A DNA stretch of 64,000 nt from Thereva unica. Lineage: Eukaryota > Arthropoda > Insecta > Diptera > Therevidae. The notes under the pieces were generated by a model that ran no database searches, had not been told where the DNA came from, and was given only the letters and a program-made list of their open reading frames with translations. Below, piece by piece: positions 47,648 through 58,235 of this stretch (positions are counted from its first letter, which is position 1; each line of letters begins with the position of its first letter). The stretch is from the NCBI GenBank assembly GCA_949987705.1, contig OX465285.1, positions 87,739,975 to 87,803,974 of the forward strand, read 5' to 3'. Both the position numbers and the translations under genes were made by a program.

Positions 47648-50600
47648 TTATATACTTAAATAGCAAAAATTACTTACACTAACAATTCTTCTTTCATCTG
47701 ATAAAGGTTTTAATAATCTACGTTTACCTACAACAATTTTACTTTGAAAATTGATTAAGGGATATTTTTCAAATTTTATTTCATTTTTAAAACTTTTCTG
47801 TTTTAATGGTACAGGCTGACATCCGGCAAACAAGAAACCAATTTTTCTTGATGGTTTCTTTAACGGTATTGCATCTGGAAATGCTTCTTCATAGCTTATT
47901 GTTTTTTCTAAATGTTTATTGAGTGTTTTAAGCACAACTTTGGGATAAATTTTATATGTTGAATTGTGTCGACAATTGTAATGTTTTGTTGTTAATGTTT
48001 GATGATATTCTGTAATAAATATATAAAATATTATGTGTGTGTTAATCTATTCCAAAATATCATGAAAACTTACTATAGTAATATAACATATAAGGTTGAA
48101 GCTTATGTCCACATAAATCTTCAAGCCATTCGTACAGGAATATATCATCTTTTCCAGATAAAAATATAGCTCCCGGCTAGAAATTGGAATTATTTAATAA
48201 TTAATTCAAATAAGGGGTCGTCCATTATTTACGTGAGGCGTTTAGGGGGGAGGGGGTCGAGCCTAATCTGACCCAATCTCACGTGAGGGAGAGAGGGGTC
48301 TCGGTAAATATCACGTAATTATTTTTTTAAAGAAACAGTGTAAAATTGCGAGAAAACTGGGTTAAATTATATAAAACATGTTTCTCCACTAAAGATCCCT
48401 ATTCACTTACAGGCCGCCAGGCAGTGGCCTGTCAGACCAGGGCCTGTACTCCCGAGACGATAAAGAAACGAAACGAAATAACGAGACGAGACGAAAATGT
48501 ATTGCTTACTAATGGAAACGATATGACGTTTAGACGAAAATTAGACGATATCTTCTTGCCAGGTAGCGTTTTAACAAAACGGTTTCGTTTTCGTTTCGTT
48601 TCGGCTTCGAGGGTACAGGCCCAAGTCGGCCGGCACAACTAAGCTTGACTCAGTCTTACTGAGGGATGATACTTCAGGTATTCGCCTGACAGGCCGTGGC
48701 ATGCAGGCGAACGCGAGTATGGATGGTTTTCACGCCTAGCTCGTTCCTTGCCGTTCGTTCCCAGGGGATACGGCATGATTTCTTACTTACCGTAAATTAA
48801 CGGCTCGAGAGTGAATAGAAGTTCAGATCTTCAGGCACGAACTGACGATAAATGCGATATTTGTCAGCTTTCTTTAACTGCAGGCCTAATACAGTTAGCT
48901 GCCGGTGAGTGTATGGTGATACTTGGCCTTAAGACGAAAACTTTCAGGTCACGGCCTGCCAGCGACCTGTGTGTAAATTGGGCCATTAAAATGTGGGTAA
49001 CTCCTATACAATCATTTTTACTCGATTGTTTAGTCTCCACCGGCTAGCCAAACGCGCTAACGGGCGAATGCTGCAGAGTACGAGCCAAGTAACACTGACC
49101 CGCGACCCCTGCATACTGACCCGTGTGTCCACTACAAGCCGAAAAGCGAGTGGAATAGAGGAGGGCAAGGAGTCCAAATTATTGGTTATCTCAAATCATC
49201 GCAATCGCAAAAATCACCTCACGTAATTCATGGACCACTCCTAACTAGTTTTAATTAATAAAATACTTACAGCAAAATCGTTACAAACCCATTCTGGGCA
49301 TTCCTGTGGATCTACTTTATGCATAAATGGTATAAATTCCCTAAAAGCAAATTCGCCTAACACTAGAAGTCCCTTAATACAGCGGCTTATAAATTCATAA
49401 TCTGTAGGTAATTATGTGTTAAAAGTTAAGAGAAAATCAAACTCTAATCGAATGAAAATTGAACATACCAGTCTGCTGCATCGATAGCCTCATATCAAAG
49501 AATTTCTCCAATCTCTTTTGTAATAAAAACGTGCATTCATTTTGAAAATATCCAAATTGCGCCCCTAAACAACCTATTGTACTACATAACATTTCAATAT
49601 TCTTATACTCAAGCATCTCCGCTTGATAGGGTGAATACTTCAATTTAACCGGCTCCGGTTTTACTTTTACTTCTTGCTTAATAATCTCACGAACTTCAGT
49701 GCTTGGTCCAACAATATCTGGCTTTATTTCTACATCCATTTTCTCTTCTAAAACCGGTGGTGTAACCTTAATTTCTTCAACGCTCGGCGCTTCATTATTG
49801 TCCCTCTCCTGAAAGCCATCACGCTCCATCATTTGAAATAATGCTTCATATTCACTTCGAATATCATCAACATCCATTTGATTTAAGCTCTCAACTTCCT
49901 TCTTGATTTCCTGATCAGAATTCTCTAAGAAATTCTTGACCAGCTCAAATGATTCTTCTTTTCTTTCAATTATTGGTGGCGGCTTTATCGAGTCTAATGT
50001 ATCAATTAACATACAAATCATTATTTCAGATAGATGAAAAAGTTGCTCCCTACATTCAACATCACGAGAATAAGGATTAAAACTTAATGCACGTAAGAAA
50101 CGTAAGCAACGTTCTATTGTTTCGATTTTTTGTTCAAATGCAAGCATTTCAATGCATTTTCTTAATAATATTTTAAAGGCGCAACCAATTTGTGGAGCAA
50201 ATGCTGCCGATTCAATGGCGTAATTGTAGGATTCCTCATCTCCGAGGAAGAGCGCTGAAATAATTTATGAAATCAATTCAAAACCCCATTATACTATCTG
50301 GGAACAATAAAACCAACCATTGCAAAGACATGACACAAACTCCAAAAGATTTTTCGAATATTTACGATCCATAACCCATGACGATGTTATTTCGGGTGAA
50401 ATTACTGTAGATGTTTGAGATTCCTTTAAGTATTCATCACGAAGTAGCAGAATTTTATCCTGGATTTAGTTATAATATAAGAATTATTCATAAAATACAA
50501 ATTATAAAAACAAACAGTATTAAAGAAGAAATTTCCATCATATTCAATTTTATCCCAGTCGGTATCTCCTGATCCAAGAACTGGCGGCACATCCGAGTCT

Positions 50601-53600
50601 TTTAAGACTTCATTAACCAAGTCACATGTTACGTTTCCTCCTGAGTGGCGTGCATACGTTTTTATATTCTAAATTCATTAAACAAGATTTATTAATTTTT
50701 AACTTCTTAATAAAATGTCGGTTACATACATTAACGAGCTCCCACATTTTATATGTTAAATCTTCAGCTAAGCGAGGATAAACCTCGGAAGTAACTTCAG
50801 TGTCGCTAGTGTCATGTTGCTCCCATATTACCTTAACGCTTTTGGCACCGAATCCCGCAAAAATACGGCTGTGTGGCTGAAAAGAATATTATAATATAAA
50901 TAAAGGAATATCACAAAGGGTTTAAATGGAATCATTAGCAAGTACATCTGCTAGCGAATACCTGTACTGGTAGCTCAATTAACTTACTGTGAAAGAATAC
51001 TTTTATACCTGCAAAAAATAGGGGGCGAACGGCTAACAAAGTCCTCGGAAGGTGGTTGTACCAGATTTATCACGTCTACCAAACCCCGAGGTCACTGCAG
51101 ACGAACACCTAGCAGTTCTATTGACCTAATCCCACCTCTTCGTGGTGCCCTTTGGGATACTTCTTCGGGAGGAGCTAACGGGAAACAGTCGAAGGGCGAG
51201 TTCTCGGCGCCATAAAACAAAGTTTTAAGTCGGTTGGGCTGAGGGTTAGCAACCCACTCCCATAAAAAACACCATTGCTACAAATCGGCAAACAATGCCT
51301 CGGAACCGGATGGACAAAACGACGAAGACCTTTGCTTTTCAAACAAGGACACGAATGGAATCAGGGAATGTGAGAACACTGCTTGCTGATGGACGGCTGG
51401 ATGAAGTCCTCAACGAGATAAACCGATATGAAATCAAGGTCATGGGACGCAGCGAGACCAGATAGCCTTTGCGGGGGAACATATCTGCCCAACGATGAGT
51501 CATTCTTATATTCCGGCAGAAATGAAACTGAAAGCCGTAGAAGTGGCGTTGGCGGTACACTCACCAAGGAAGCCCAAGGCCAGCCTTATTAGCTAGTTAC
51601 CAGTTTCTGAGAGGATTATTACCGTACGCCTGTGTATCAGACTAAGAAGTACTACACTAGTTCAATGCTACGCTCCAACTGAAGTGGCAGACGGAATGTA
51701 GGATTTGTAGATTGTAGACAGGGCGGCTGGCTGGAGGCCAGAGAACTTGCATCTCTTGATAATTTCAAAGCATCCCTGTTTGGCGATTTCATCATTTCAT
51801 CGCAGATCCTCCGTTAAAGTTACCGCTATGATGTTGAGAATTGAGACAGACGTTAGAATCTCTTTCTGTTGAGAATTGAGACAGCCGTTAGAATCGCTTT
51901 ACCCACAGAGATAGGAGGAAGGTCGGTACAATTTTTGTTGGGGATCAGACTATACCTCGTTTTGGTGGCGTTAAATTCAACACGATTCATGTCGCCTCAA
52001 TCAAGAATCGATTCGATATCCCTGTTGATCGAGGTAGACATCAGTTCACGGTGGTAAAGACAAGGGCCTGTACTCCCGAAGACGAAACGAAACGAAAACG
52101 AAACCGTTTTGTCAAAATGCTACCTTGGAAGACGATATGGTCTCGTTTTCGTCTAAACAAACGATGACATATTTGTAATCGTCTTCGTTTAGACGTAAGT
52201 GCTAAACATACAATTTGTTGGGATTGTTAATTATTTTGATAGTTTTAATTTGTTTCGCATAATAGGTCAAAATTTACAATACCAAGGCAATACGAGATTA
52301 TCGTCTCCAGGAGTAGGAAATATATTTTCGTCTCGTTTCGTTATTTCGTTTCGTTTCCTCATCGTCTCGTCTTCGGGAGAACAGGCCAATATCTTGCACG
52401 TGCTGTTCTTATATAGTCGAAGGAGTGAGAAATGCAAAGTACCGTCATCAGCGAAACAGATTTGAGGGAATTGAGAGCAAATCATTAATGAAGATTAGGA
52501 AAAGTGCGGATGATAGAATTGACCCCTGGGGAACTCCGGCCGAAATGGGGTGGGGGTTGGATTCGACGCCATCCAATATTTCCTTGATTGAACGGCCTGA
52601 AAGAAAGCTCTTAATCCAGTTCATTAGAACTAGGTTTATACCAATAGCTTGGAGTTTGGTCAACAGAGCAGAGTGCCATACTTTGTCAAAAGTCTTTGAA
52701 ATATCTAGACCAACCAGACCAGACTCGCCAAAGCTGTGAATACTTTGGTTGGATCGCTCGGTTAAACACACAAGCAAGTATAATTTGGTTGGATTCTAGA
52801 TATTTCATCAGCTTTTTATTGGTCATTGTCTCCATGATTTTGGACAGAAGTAATTTCTATTGGGCGGTAGTTTCAGGGGTCGCACATGTTAAACAATTTG
52901 GTAACAGAAAGTAGTTCAGCAGGTCTAAGGCTAAATCCGCCGAAAAGTAAAGAAATGCGGATAAATGCAAACACTTTTTTACGCACGTGGAACTTGTAGA
53001 TAAATGCGATGCTATGAAGGCCCTCCAACGTTGGAGGCTTGATGGTAGGACGCATCGTGTGGCCGATGCTCGAACTACGAGTGTCCAATGTCAAGGTCCA
53101 ACGTGGGTGTTTGGACACGTTCGGGATCGGTATTGAATCAAATTTTGGAAGCCAACATTCGCATGAAAGTTCACCGCACCGGCTTTAGCAGAGGCCGCAA
53201 CAACTGGACTTCCAAGAAAAGGCTGTCGACCTACTAGGCCCGATCCCCTACCAGGGCTACCGGTTTCCGAAATACTTGGGTTCACTTGATTATCTAGTTA
53301 TACTTCCAGACACTAGTTTTAGAGATTAAGCGAGGAATAGGAACCGGCAGTATATCGAATAGGGAGCGAGGAATAGGAACCGGCATAATATGTGTACGAA
53401 AACTAAAAAACTAAATACTTCCTCGAATACCAAAAAAGTAAACAATTGGCACTGAATTGAAATACGATCGACAGAAAAAAAAGTTTTCTCTTTTGTATCA
53501 CTTTTTCAATATAATTCCACATAAACAAATAATTCTAGATTTTAACCTACAACATTTTATTCCATTGTAAAATAAATTTATAATCAACACTTACGTCCAC

Positions 53601-53672
53601 CTTCGAATGATTTGCAACACATTCCGGGAATATCCCAAAGGACGAGGATGCATCCGAATTATTCCACGCCAT
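47648..53672 (-). CDS. Saf6: TAF6-like SAGA subunit (TAF6L / Saf6)
   Basis: The gene has eight exons: 53595-53672, 50730-50876, 50516-50668, 50318-50459, 49469-50254, 49271-49401, 48074-48176 and 47648-48009, giving 633 residues (human TAF6L about 622). Residues about 27-95 form a TAF6-type histone fold: FGAKSVKVIWE, then LAEDLTYKMWELVNNIKTYARHSGG and TCDLVNEVLKDSDVPPVLG, matching the SVK..AE...RHGKR..LT..D...AL....VEP.YG pattern of TAF6. The middle is a helical repeat region with an acidic, Lys/Pro-rich insert. In flies Saf6 replaces TAF6 in the SAGA histone acetyltransferase complex. The intron-3 donor is a weak GTTTGT. The last exon could instead splice at a GTGTAAGT near 47,675; I chose the read-through to TAA. 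Introns 1 and 6 are inflated by transposons. The gene is tail-to-tail with the channel gene, 47 bp apart. Confidence 0.75.
48213..49241. mobile_element. MITE-like element E (about 1.03 kb) filling Saf6 intron 6
   Basis: The left end AGGGGTCGTCCATTATTTAC and the right end, reverse-complemented, AGGAGTGGTCCATGAATTAC are inverted repeats continuing into GTGAGG, flanked by TA on both sides (48211-48212, 49242-49243). The interior is non-coding and hosts another MITE at 48440-48622. Intron 6 is 1,094 bp; removing the element and one TA leaves about 63 bp, the size of the unaffected introns. Confidence 0.8.
48440..48622. mobile_element. CGAAA-rich MITE family D, copy 1 (183 bp), nested in element E
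   Basis: The ends GGGCCTGTACTCCCGA and, reverse-complemented, GGGCCTGTACCCTCGA are inverted, with the arms continuing as runs of CGAAA/TTTCG pentamers. The whole unit can fold into one long hairpin. The copy at 52064-52387 is in the opposite orientation. Confidence 0.85.
51340..51700 (+). mobile_element. RTE-type endonuclease fragment in Saf6 intron 1
   Basis: Combining frames, the plus strand reads GNVRTLLADGRLDEVLNEIN, RYEIKVMG, ETR, YSGRNETESRRSGVGG, and VSERIITVRL followed by STTLVQCYAPTEVAD. These are the opening motifs of an RTE endonuclease (WNVRTL, ETRW, YAPT). There are several frameshifts. The preceding 51,010-51,330 may be its 5' UTR. Confidence 0.75.
51780..52780 (-). mobile_element. 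Non-LTR reverse transcriptase fragment in Saf6 intron 1, split by a MITE
   Basis: The minus strand reads LVGLDISKTFDKVWHSALLT (motif A), SFLSGRSIKEILDGVES, ISAGVPQGSILSSALFLIFI and ICFADDGTLHFS (catalytic box), up to 52388. There the family-D MITE intervenes. Beyond it (52063 downwards) the protein resumes with SINRDIESILD, NRVEFNATKTRYSL and LPPISVGKAIL. Apart from the MITE only small lesions are visible. Antisense orientation cannot be confused with the host gene, because the host gene is also minus; the fragment lies between exons 1 and 2. Confidence 0.8.
52064..52387. mobile_element. CGAAA-rich MITE family D, copy 2 (324 bp), nested in a reverse transcriptase
   Basis: It starts GGGCCTGTACTCCCGAAGAC and ends with the inverse (CTTCGGGAGAACAGGCC). 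The arms are CGAAA/TTTCG rich. It matches 48440-48622 in inverted orientation but has a longer AT-rich centre. It interrupts the RT fragment at 51780-52780, proving insertion after that element. Confidence 0.85.
52915..53290 (+). mobile_element. Reverse transcriptase fragment in Saf6 intron 1
   Basis: The plus strand reads AGLRLNPPKSKEMRINAN, the post-catalytic word of several non-LTR RTs, and 300 bp further YRFPKYLGS, which normally follows within 60 residues. The stretch between is scrambled or rearranged. Old and inactive. Confidence 0.55.
53330..53390. repeat. Short direct repeat GCGAGGAATAGGAACCGGCA
   Basis: Two copies of this 20-mer are separated by about 17 bp, followed by AT-rich sequence. 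No function is evident. Confidence 0.7.
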
Positions 53673-53674
53673 TG

Positions 53675-54640
53675 TTTTTAAGAAAACTTAAATTTAATTG
53701 CGAACTTCATATCAAAACACAGTAATTACTACGGAAAACCCATCCGACACGACTCAGCTAAAATTCAAAACTAATTAGCTGCTAGATCTGCTACAGCTTC
53801 CCATCTCCAAACTGATAATAATCCACAATCCGCAGCTTCCATGCTGATAAGTATTCTCTTATCGAATTGTGAACGTGCGGGAGTTACTGGAGGGAGATGA
53901 TGATAATGTTTTTGGGAGTTCTCGATTGGTTGCGTTTATTATAAAACAGACCGAAATTTTTTAAAGTAAACAGTGCATGTAGCCGGGTATAGATTGAACT
54001 GTTGGAATATTGAATGAGTGTGAATAACAGCTGAAACAATAATATTTCTATAACTGAACACAGAGAGAAATTTTTGTTTATAAACGGAAAACAGCTGCAA
54101 AATTTTAGTGTGACTACTGGTGTAGAGGCGGTAAAACATACTCAAGGTTTTTGGATAGGAAGTTTTCATAGAATTTTGCGATGTTGATGGAGATTTAAGA
54201 ATAGAAATTGGAGGAAGATTGAATCGTGCACAGTATACAGGTTGTTAAAATTTTATTGCAGCTCCTGCAAATTAGTGTACCCGTTGATTTATCTTCAGAT
54301 ATGCACGACCATTGATTTATAGATTTTTAAGCTCATATAAGAGTTTTTAAACGCTAAATTAAATTTTTTCCAAGCCAAATTCAATTTGACCATGGCCAAA
54401 ATAATTACGCACGCAAAATTAATTTTCTAACATAGGAGAGTGTAGTGGAAGATTTAAATTTTGCCAGCAATTTTATCATGCATCATTTGCGTTTTGTATA
54501 TTTTTGCACTGTATAAAACCAACCATGCTCTTATGATGTTAGATTCAGATAATTTCTGAAATATTTCTTCAAGAAAATATATTGGTATTTTTTTCTTAAT
54601 TTGTTCATTGAATAGCGTACTTTAACCTTCCGAAAAGTTA
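53675..54640. other. Intergenic region upstream of Saf6
   Basis: No gene seen. AT-rich. The proximal part presumably holds the Saf6 5' UTR and promoter. Confidence 0.4.
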
Positions 54641-55660
54641 TCATTCACCGGTTGGGTAGAACCAACCCCCAAAAAAACATCCATAAAAAAAATCCGCAAC
54701 TTATGACGCCACTAGATATCGCCAAAGGTCTTAGCGACTCCTTGCGAATAACGAGTGTAACCGCTCGGCCGTCCCCTTTCGCATTCTCCAGTTTCGTAAT
54801 CTTACGCGATGACGCATGTAGCCGTGGATTATTCAACCGTGCAATATCCAGAATAGCTTGAGGCTCGGTTGGTTTGGCTGGGATCCAGCAACACGTTCTC
54901 GATCCACTCGGGATCTCCTTCCTTATATCGACCTTGAGTTTAGCGCCTGGCCATGCCCGAATCTAGATATGGCTAATTTATACAAATCGACAGATCTCCG
55001 ATCAGCACATGTGATAAGCTTCACGCGGCTCTGATGCCATCCGCCATCGCGGCAGTAAGGACCAGTACCAGGATGCTCCTGAATAATTGGGAGGAAATCG
55101 TCGCTTGTCTGACCTAAATTTTCTTCCAGTTATCAGGCAGAATAGTGCAACCGGGATCGCTTTCGCCAAAAACGGTCACAATCTGACTTTCAGCACTAGG
55201 TCTTAATAGTAGGAGGAAGTAGATTGCTTAGCCTCAGGGTGATTCGGTTCCGCAAGGGCCCTTTGACGCTTTGGTGTTGGGTTGCCAGTTTACGAAGTAT
55301 GATCGGTAACAACATGCGTCGCTCACCTTATTGAAGCCTGTTGCCTTTCGGTGATTTCACCCTTCGCAACTCCCTGGAATTCCTTGCTAGTGGAGCGCCT
55401 TTAGAGCCCGAAGGCATGGTGGTTGGCCTATTTTCAGTCTTTTGAGGCACTGGGATCTGCACGGATGCAGTTGAGGGGCCTGTTTCTGTCGAAGCAACAG
55501 GCTTAGAGGGATTGACGGGCTTCGGAATAGAGTCTGAAGCAGCTTTTTTCCCTTTACTAATCTTACTGCCTTTTAAAAACGCAGGTTTGGTTTCCTGAGC
55601 CTCTACACTGGAGACAAGGCAAGGCACTTATACAGTCCGACCTTGTCCGGGCGTTGGAGG
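54640..55660 (-). mobile_element. Retroelement gag/ORF1-like remnant (DUF4780-like end)
   Basis: At 55328-55627 the minus strand has a Pro/Lys/Ser-rich open frame of the type found at the start of non-LTR ORF1 proteins. At 54650-54850 it reads AILDIARLNNPRLHASSRKI, then DGRAVTLVIRKESL and, frame-shifted, a YGFF-like end. This resembles the DUF4780 domain found in arthropod retroelement ORF1 proteins (NP.L....W.V...G......I...S...L). The middle is unreadable. Frames do not join. Confidence 0.5.
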
Positions 55661-55879
55661 GAACGCAGTCATCAGCACGGCAAAAACCTTGGCTTAGAAG
55701 TGGAGAAAGAGAAAGGGGGGAAGGAAAAAGAAAAAATAGAGGGCGAAGAGGATGTACCTAGCTTTGTCTGGCCTCCTCGCAATTAGCCTGTTCGGCATTG
55801 GTGTCCCAGCTAACCACCGCCGACCATGTCCATCGAAAACAAGTCTAAAGAAGAATCTAGCCATTTAACGGGAATCTTG

Positions 55880-56041
55880 ACTGGAACCGGCAAGAATCTT
55901 AGAATAGCTGTCACGCAAAACAGAGTCCGCTGGAGGGCAACTGTTTCCGCCCTATGTTTCATGAGGAATTAAAGGAGCATAAGTAAAAAAGTTTGGAATA
56001 GCTGCTCTCAGCTAGACAATACAAACAACAACAACAAAAGA
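55880..56041 (+). mobile_element. RTE 3'-end fragment with AAC-repeat tail
   Basis: The plus strand reads LRIAVTQNRVRWRATVSALC followed by FMRN, the terminal residues of RTE reverse transcriptases (QDRVRWR..V.A.C..R). It is followed by an AAC-rich tail at 56017-56041. No upstream part is recognisable. Confidence 0.6.
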
Positions 56042-56474
56042 ATAGCTCAAAGTCCGATGGCGAAGATTTGTGGAAGCCCTTTTCTTCCAAGAGGGGTAAC
56101 GAAGCATAATAGCATACGATCTGTTAAAGATGATCAACCTATTGAACGTTTCTTAACTTTTATAAAAATTAATTCCCCTACTGGAGATAGTATAGTCACT
56201 ACAATATCTGATTCTTTGTGAATAAATGATTCCATCTCTTCTTTGGAATGAATAATCTAACAACAAAACGAGAAAAACTAGGGCATCGTTCACTATAAAA
56301 ACCTAGAACACCAATAAGTTAAACTCAGCGCTAAATACCTAAAAAAAATCACTGTGTCTGGATCACAGTAAGTGTAGTTGAAATTTTAAGAGTGTTGTTT
56401 GAATCATTAAACTTAATAGTCTACCACAACACCATTTCCAGCAGACGTAGATGTAACTAAAAGCTGTTTAAAAT

Positions 56475-56708
56475 CTAGTTAAATAGTGCTACCAAAAGGA
56501 GTCCAATCACCTCTTTTACCTTATCCCGTGAAGCTTCTGCACTAGCTGAGGTTGATTGATTATGGGCTTCTGAGTGATTAACCTGTACTGGTGCTGCATT
56601 TTGTACAGCAGATTTCGATAACCTAGATCGGGATTTTGATGATTTCTTAAGCGATTTACTTAAAGAACTTTTCGGGGTCGTTTCACTTGAATTATTCGTA
56701 GGCTTCAT
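56475..56708 (-). CDS. Short unrecognised ORF, 77 aa, Ser/Lys-rich (possible first exon)
   Basis: An ATG at 56706-56708 opens a frame rich in Ser, Thr, Lys and Arg (SKSLKKSSKSRSRLSKS), then a Gln/Asn/Ser part. It ends RDKVKEVIGLLLVALFN and a stop. A GTAAAAG right after RDK could be a splice donor, in which case the hydrophobic end is intron. The ORF lies head-to-head with PGAP2 with about 455 bp between. No family was recognised. It may be a real small gene, a first exon, or chance. Confidence 0.35.
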   Translation of the reverse strand: MKPTNNSSETTPKSSLSKSLKKSSKSRSRLSKSAVQNAAPVQVNHSEAHNQSTSASAEASRDKVKEVIGLLLVALFN

Positions 56709-57163
56709 TGTCAATCAATTAATAAATATTATCATGAAATGAATAACCAATTAACTAACTCAGAATTTCGATCATTAAAATTCCGATTTATAATTGTATA
56801 TTTTTGAAGTAAAATCACTTAAATCTTATAAAGAAAATCCAAGATATTCCATTAAAAGAAATTTTGCACTTTAAGCGCAAGTAAACAAATAAAAATGTCA
56901 CAAATCAGATTATTCGAGCCTCGATAAATGCAATCACAGCAACCATATTCACAATTGTTACTGTAAATAAATGAATACGAAATTTTTTATTGCATACACA
57001 TATTTCTGAACAGCTTACACATTTCTGCTTAGTCTCGTGAACTCTTACCAATTAGATTAGTGACATTTCTTTAATCTTCAAGTAAAATATAGATAGCCAA
57101 AGAAAAACTAGCAACAATCAACGAAAATGGCCAGTTTAAAATTGTTTGCCCCGCTAGTTAGAA

Positions 57164-58047
57164 ATGTTCGATATACAAAATTTAAGTGAAAACATTTTAC
57201 AATATATAAATAAAATGTTACCATCATATGAGCGATTAGATCCGCCGAAACCTCTTATACAGGTTCCAAGCGGAAAATTTGCCATCACCGTTGTGGCTCT
57301 ACCGTTTTTTAGTTTTATATTTTGTGTCGTTTGGTCGCTATTATTTTATGCCGCCGATTCAACATGGACACACTGTGATGTAGATAATTATCTTCCGTCA
57401 ATATCAGCAGCTATTGGTAACTATCCGCTACAGCGTTTCGTTTGGCAAGTTGCGATATCGTTGCATTTTATACCACGTCTTATAGTAGCCAGAGCTTACT
57501 TTCAATATTACAATGAACATCTGCGTGTTAACTTTAAGCCAGCTGCATATCTAGCATGCTGGTTGAGTTTTATCGAGAATTTCGCCCTGTTAACGTTATC
57601 TTTATGGACATCGGGGGACAACTTCGAAATTCATAAGTATTCCTTCGTTATATTCGTAATTGCAAGTGAGGCATATATGGCGATAACTTATCTATTAAAT
57701 AAAAACGCTAAGAAGCTAAGAACTTTAAGTAATACCGAACTGATATCGGTAAGATATAAAAGGAACTTGTTCATTATCAATGTTACATCATTTTGCATTG
57801 CGATTTATTTTTACTTGAGACATAATTCGTACTGTGAGACTGGTGGTAAGAGAACACAATGAAATGATAACCAATAAAAAACATATATTAATCAATATTT
57901 ATTTTTTCAGTCTACACAATATTTGCCTTCTTCGAATACATCGTGGTCTTGACCAACATGGCATATCACATGACCGGTTATTTTGATTTTTATGGTACAA
58001 GCTTAGCATTCGATTGGTACAGGGGATTTTATTATTTTCGTGATTGA
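57164..58047 (+). CDS. PGAP2: PGAP2, post-GPI-attachment remodelling membrane protein
   Basis: The gene has two exons, 57164-57845 and 57911-58047, with a 65-bp intron, giving 272 residues. It belongs to the FRAG1/DRAM/Sfk1 family. PGAP2 sits in the Golgi membrane and is needed for fatty-acid reacylation of GPI anchors before they reach the cell surface. The sequence shows about six hydrophobic segments: 43-65 (VVALPFFSFIFCVVWSLLFY), 95-112, 125-145, 157-175, 195-215 and the C-terminal VYTIFAFFEYIVVL. It also shows a conserved loop with CDVDNYLPSISAAIG and FIPRLIVARAYFQYY, typical of the family. An upstream ATG at 57127 is out of frame, so 57164 is the start. The gene is convergent with RCC1L, 188 bp between stop codons. 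Confidence 0.88.
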
Positions 58048-58235
58048 GATAGAAAAGAGAATATTATAAATTAAATTAATTTTTAAGACTGGGCAATAAG
58101 ATAGCGATACCTGAACACGCTTGTTATGTTTTTAATTAAAGCAAAAAAAAAATTGTATATGAAATTTTTACATCAACTTAGAAAGTGCTTATATTAACAA
58201 TTTACTTAATATTACAGTATATATAAAAATTATGT

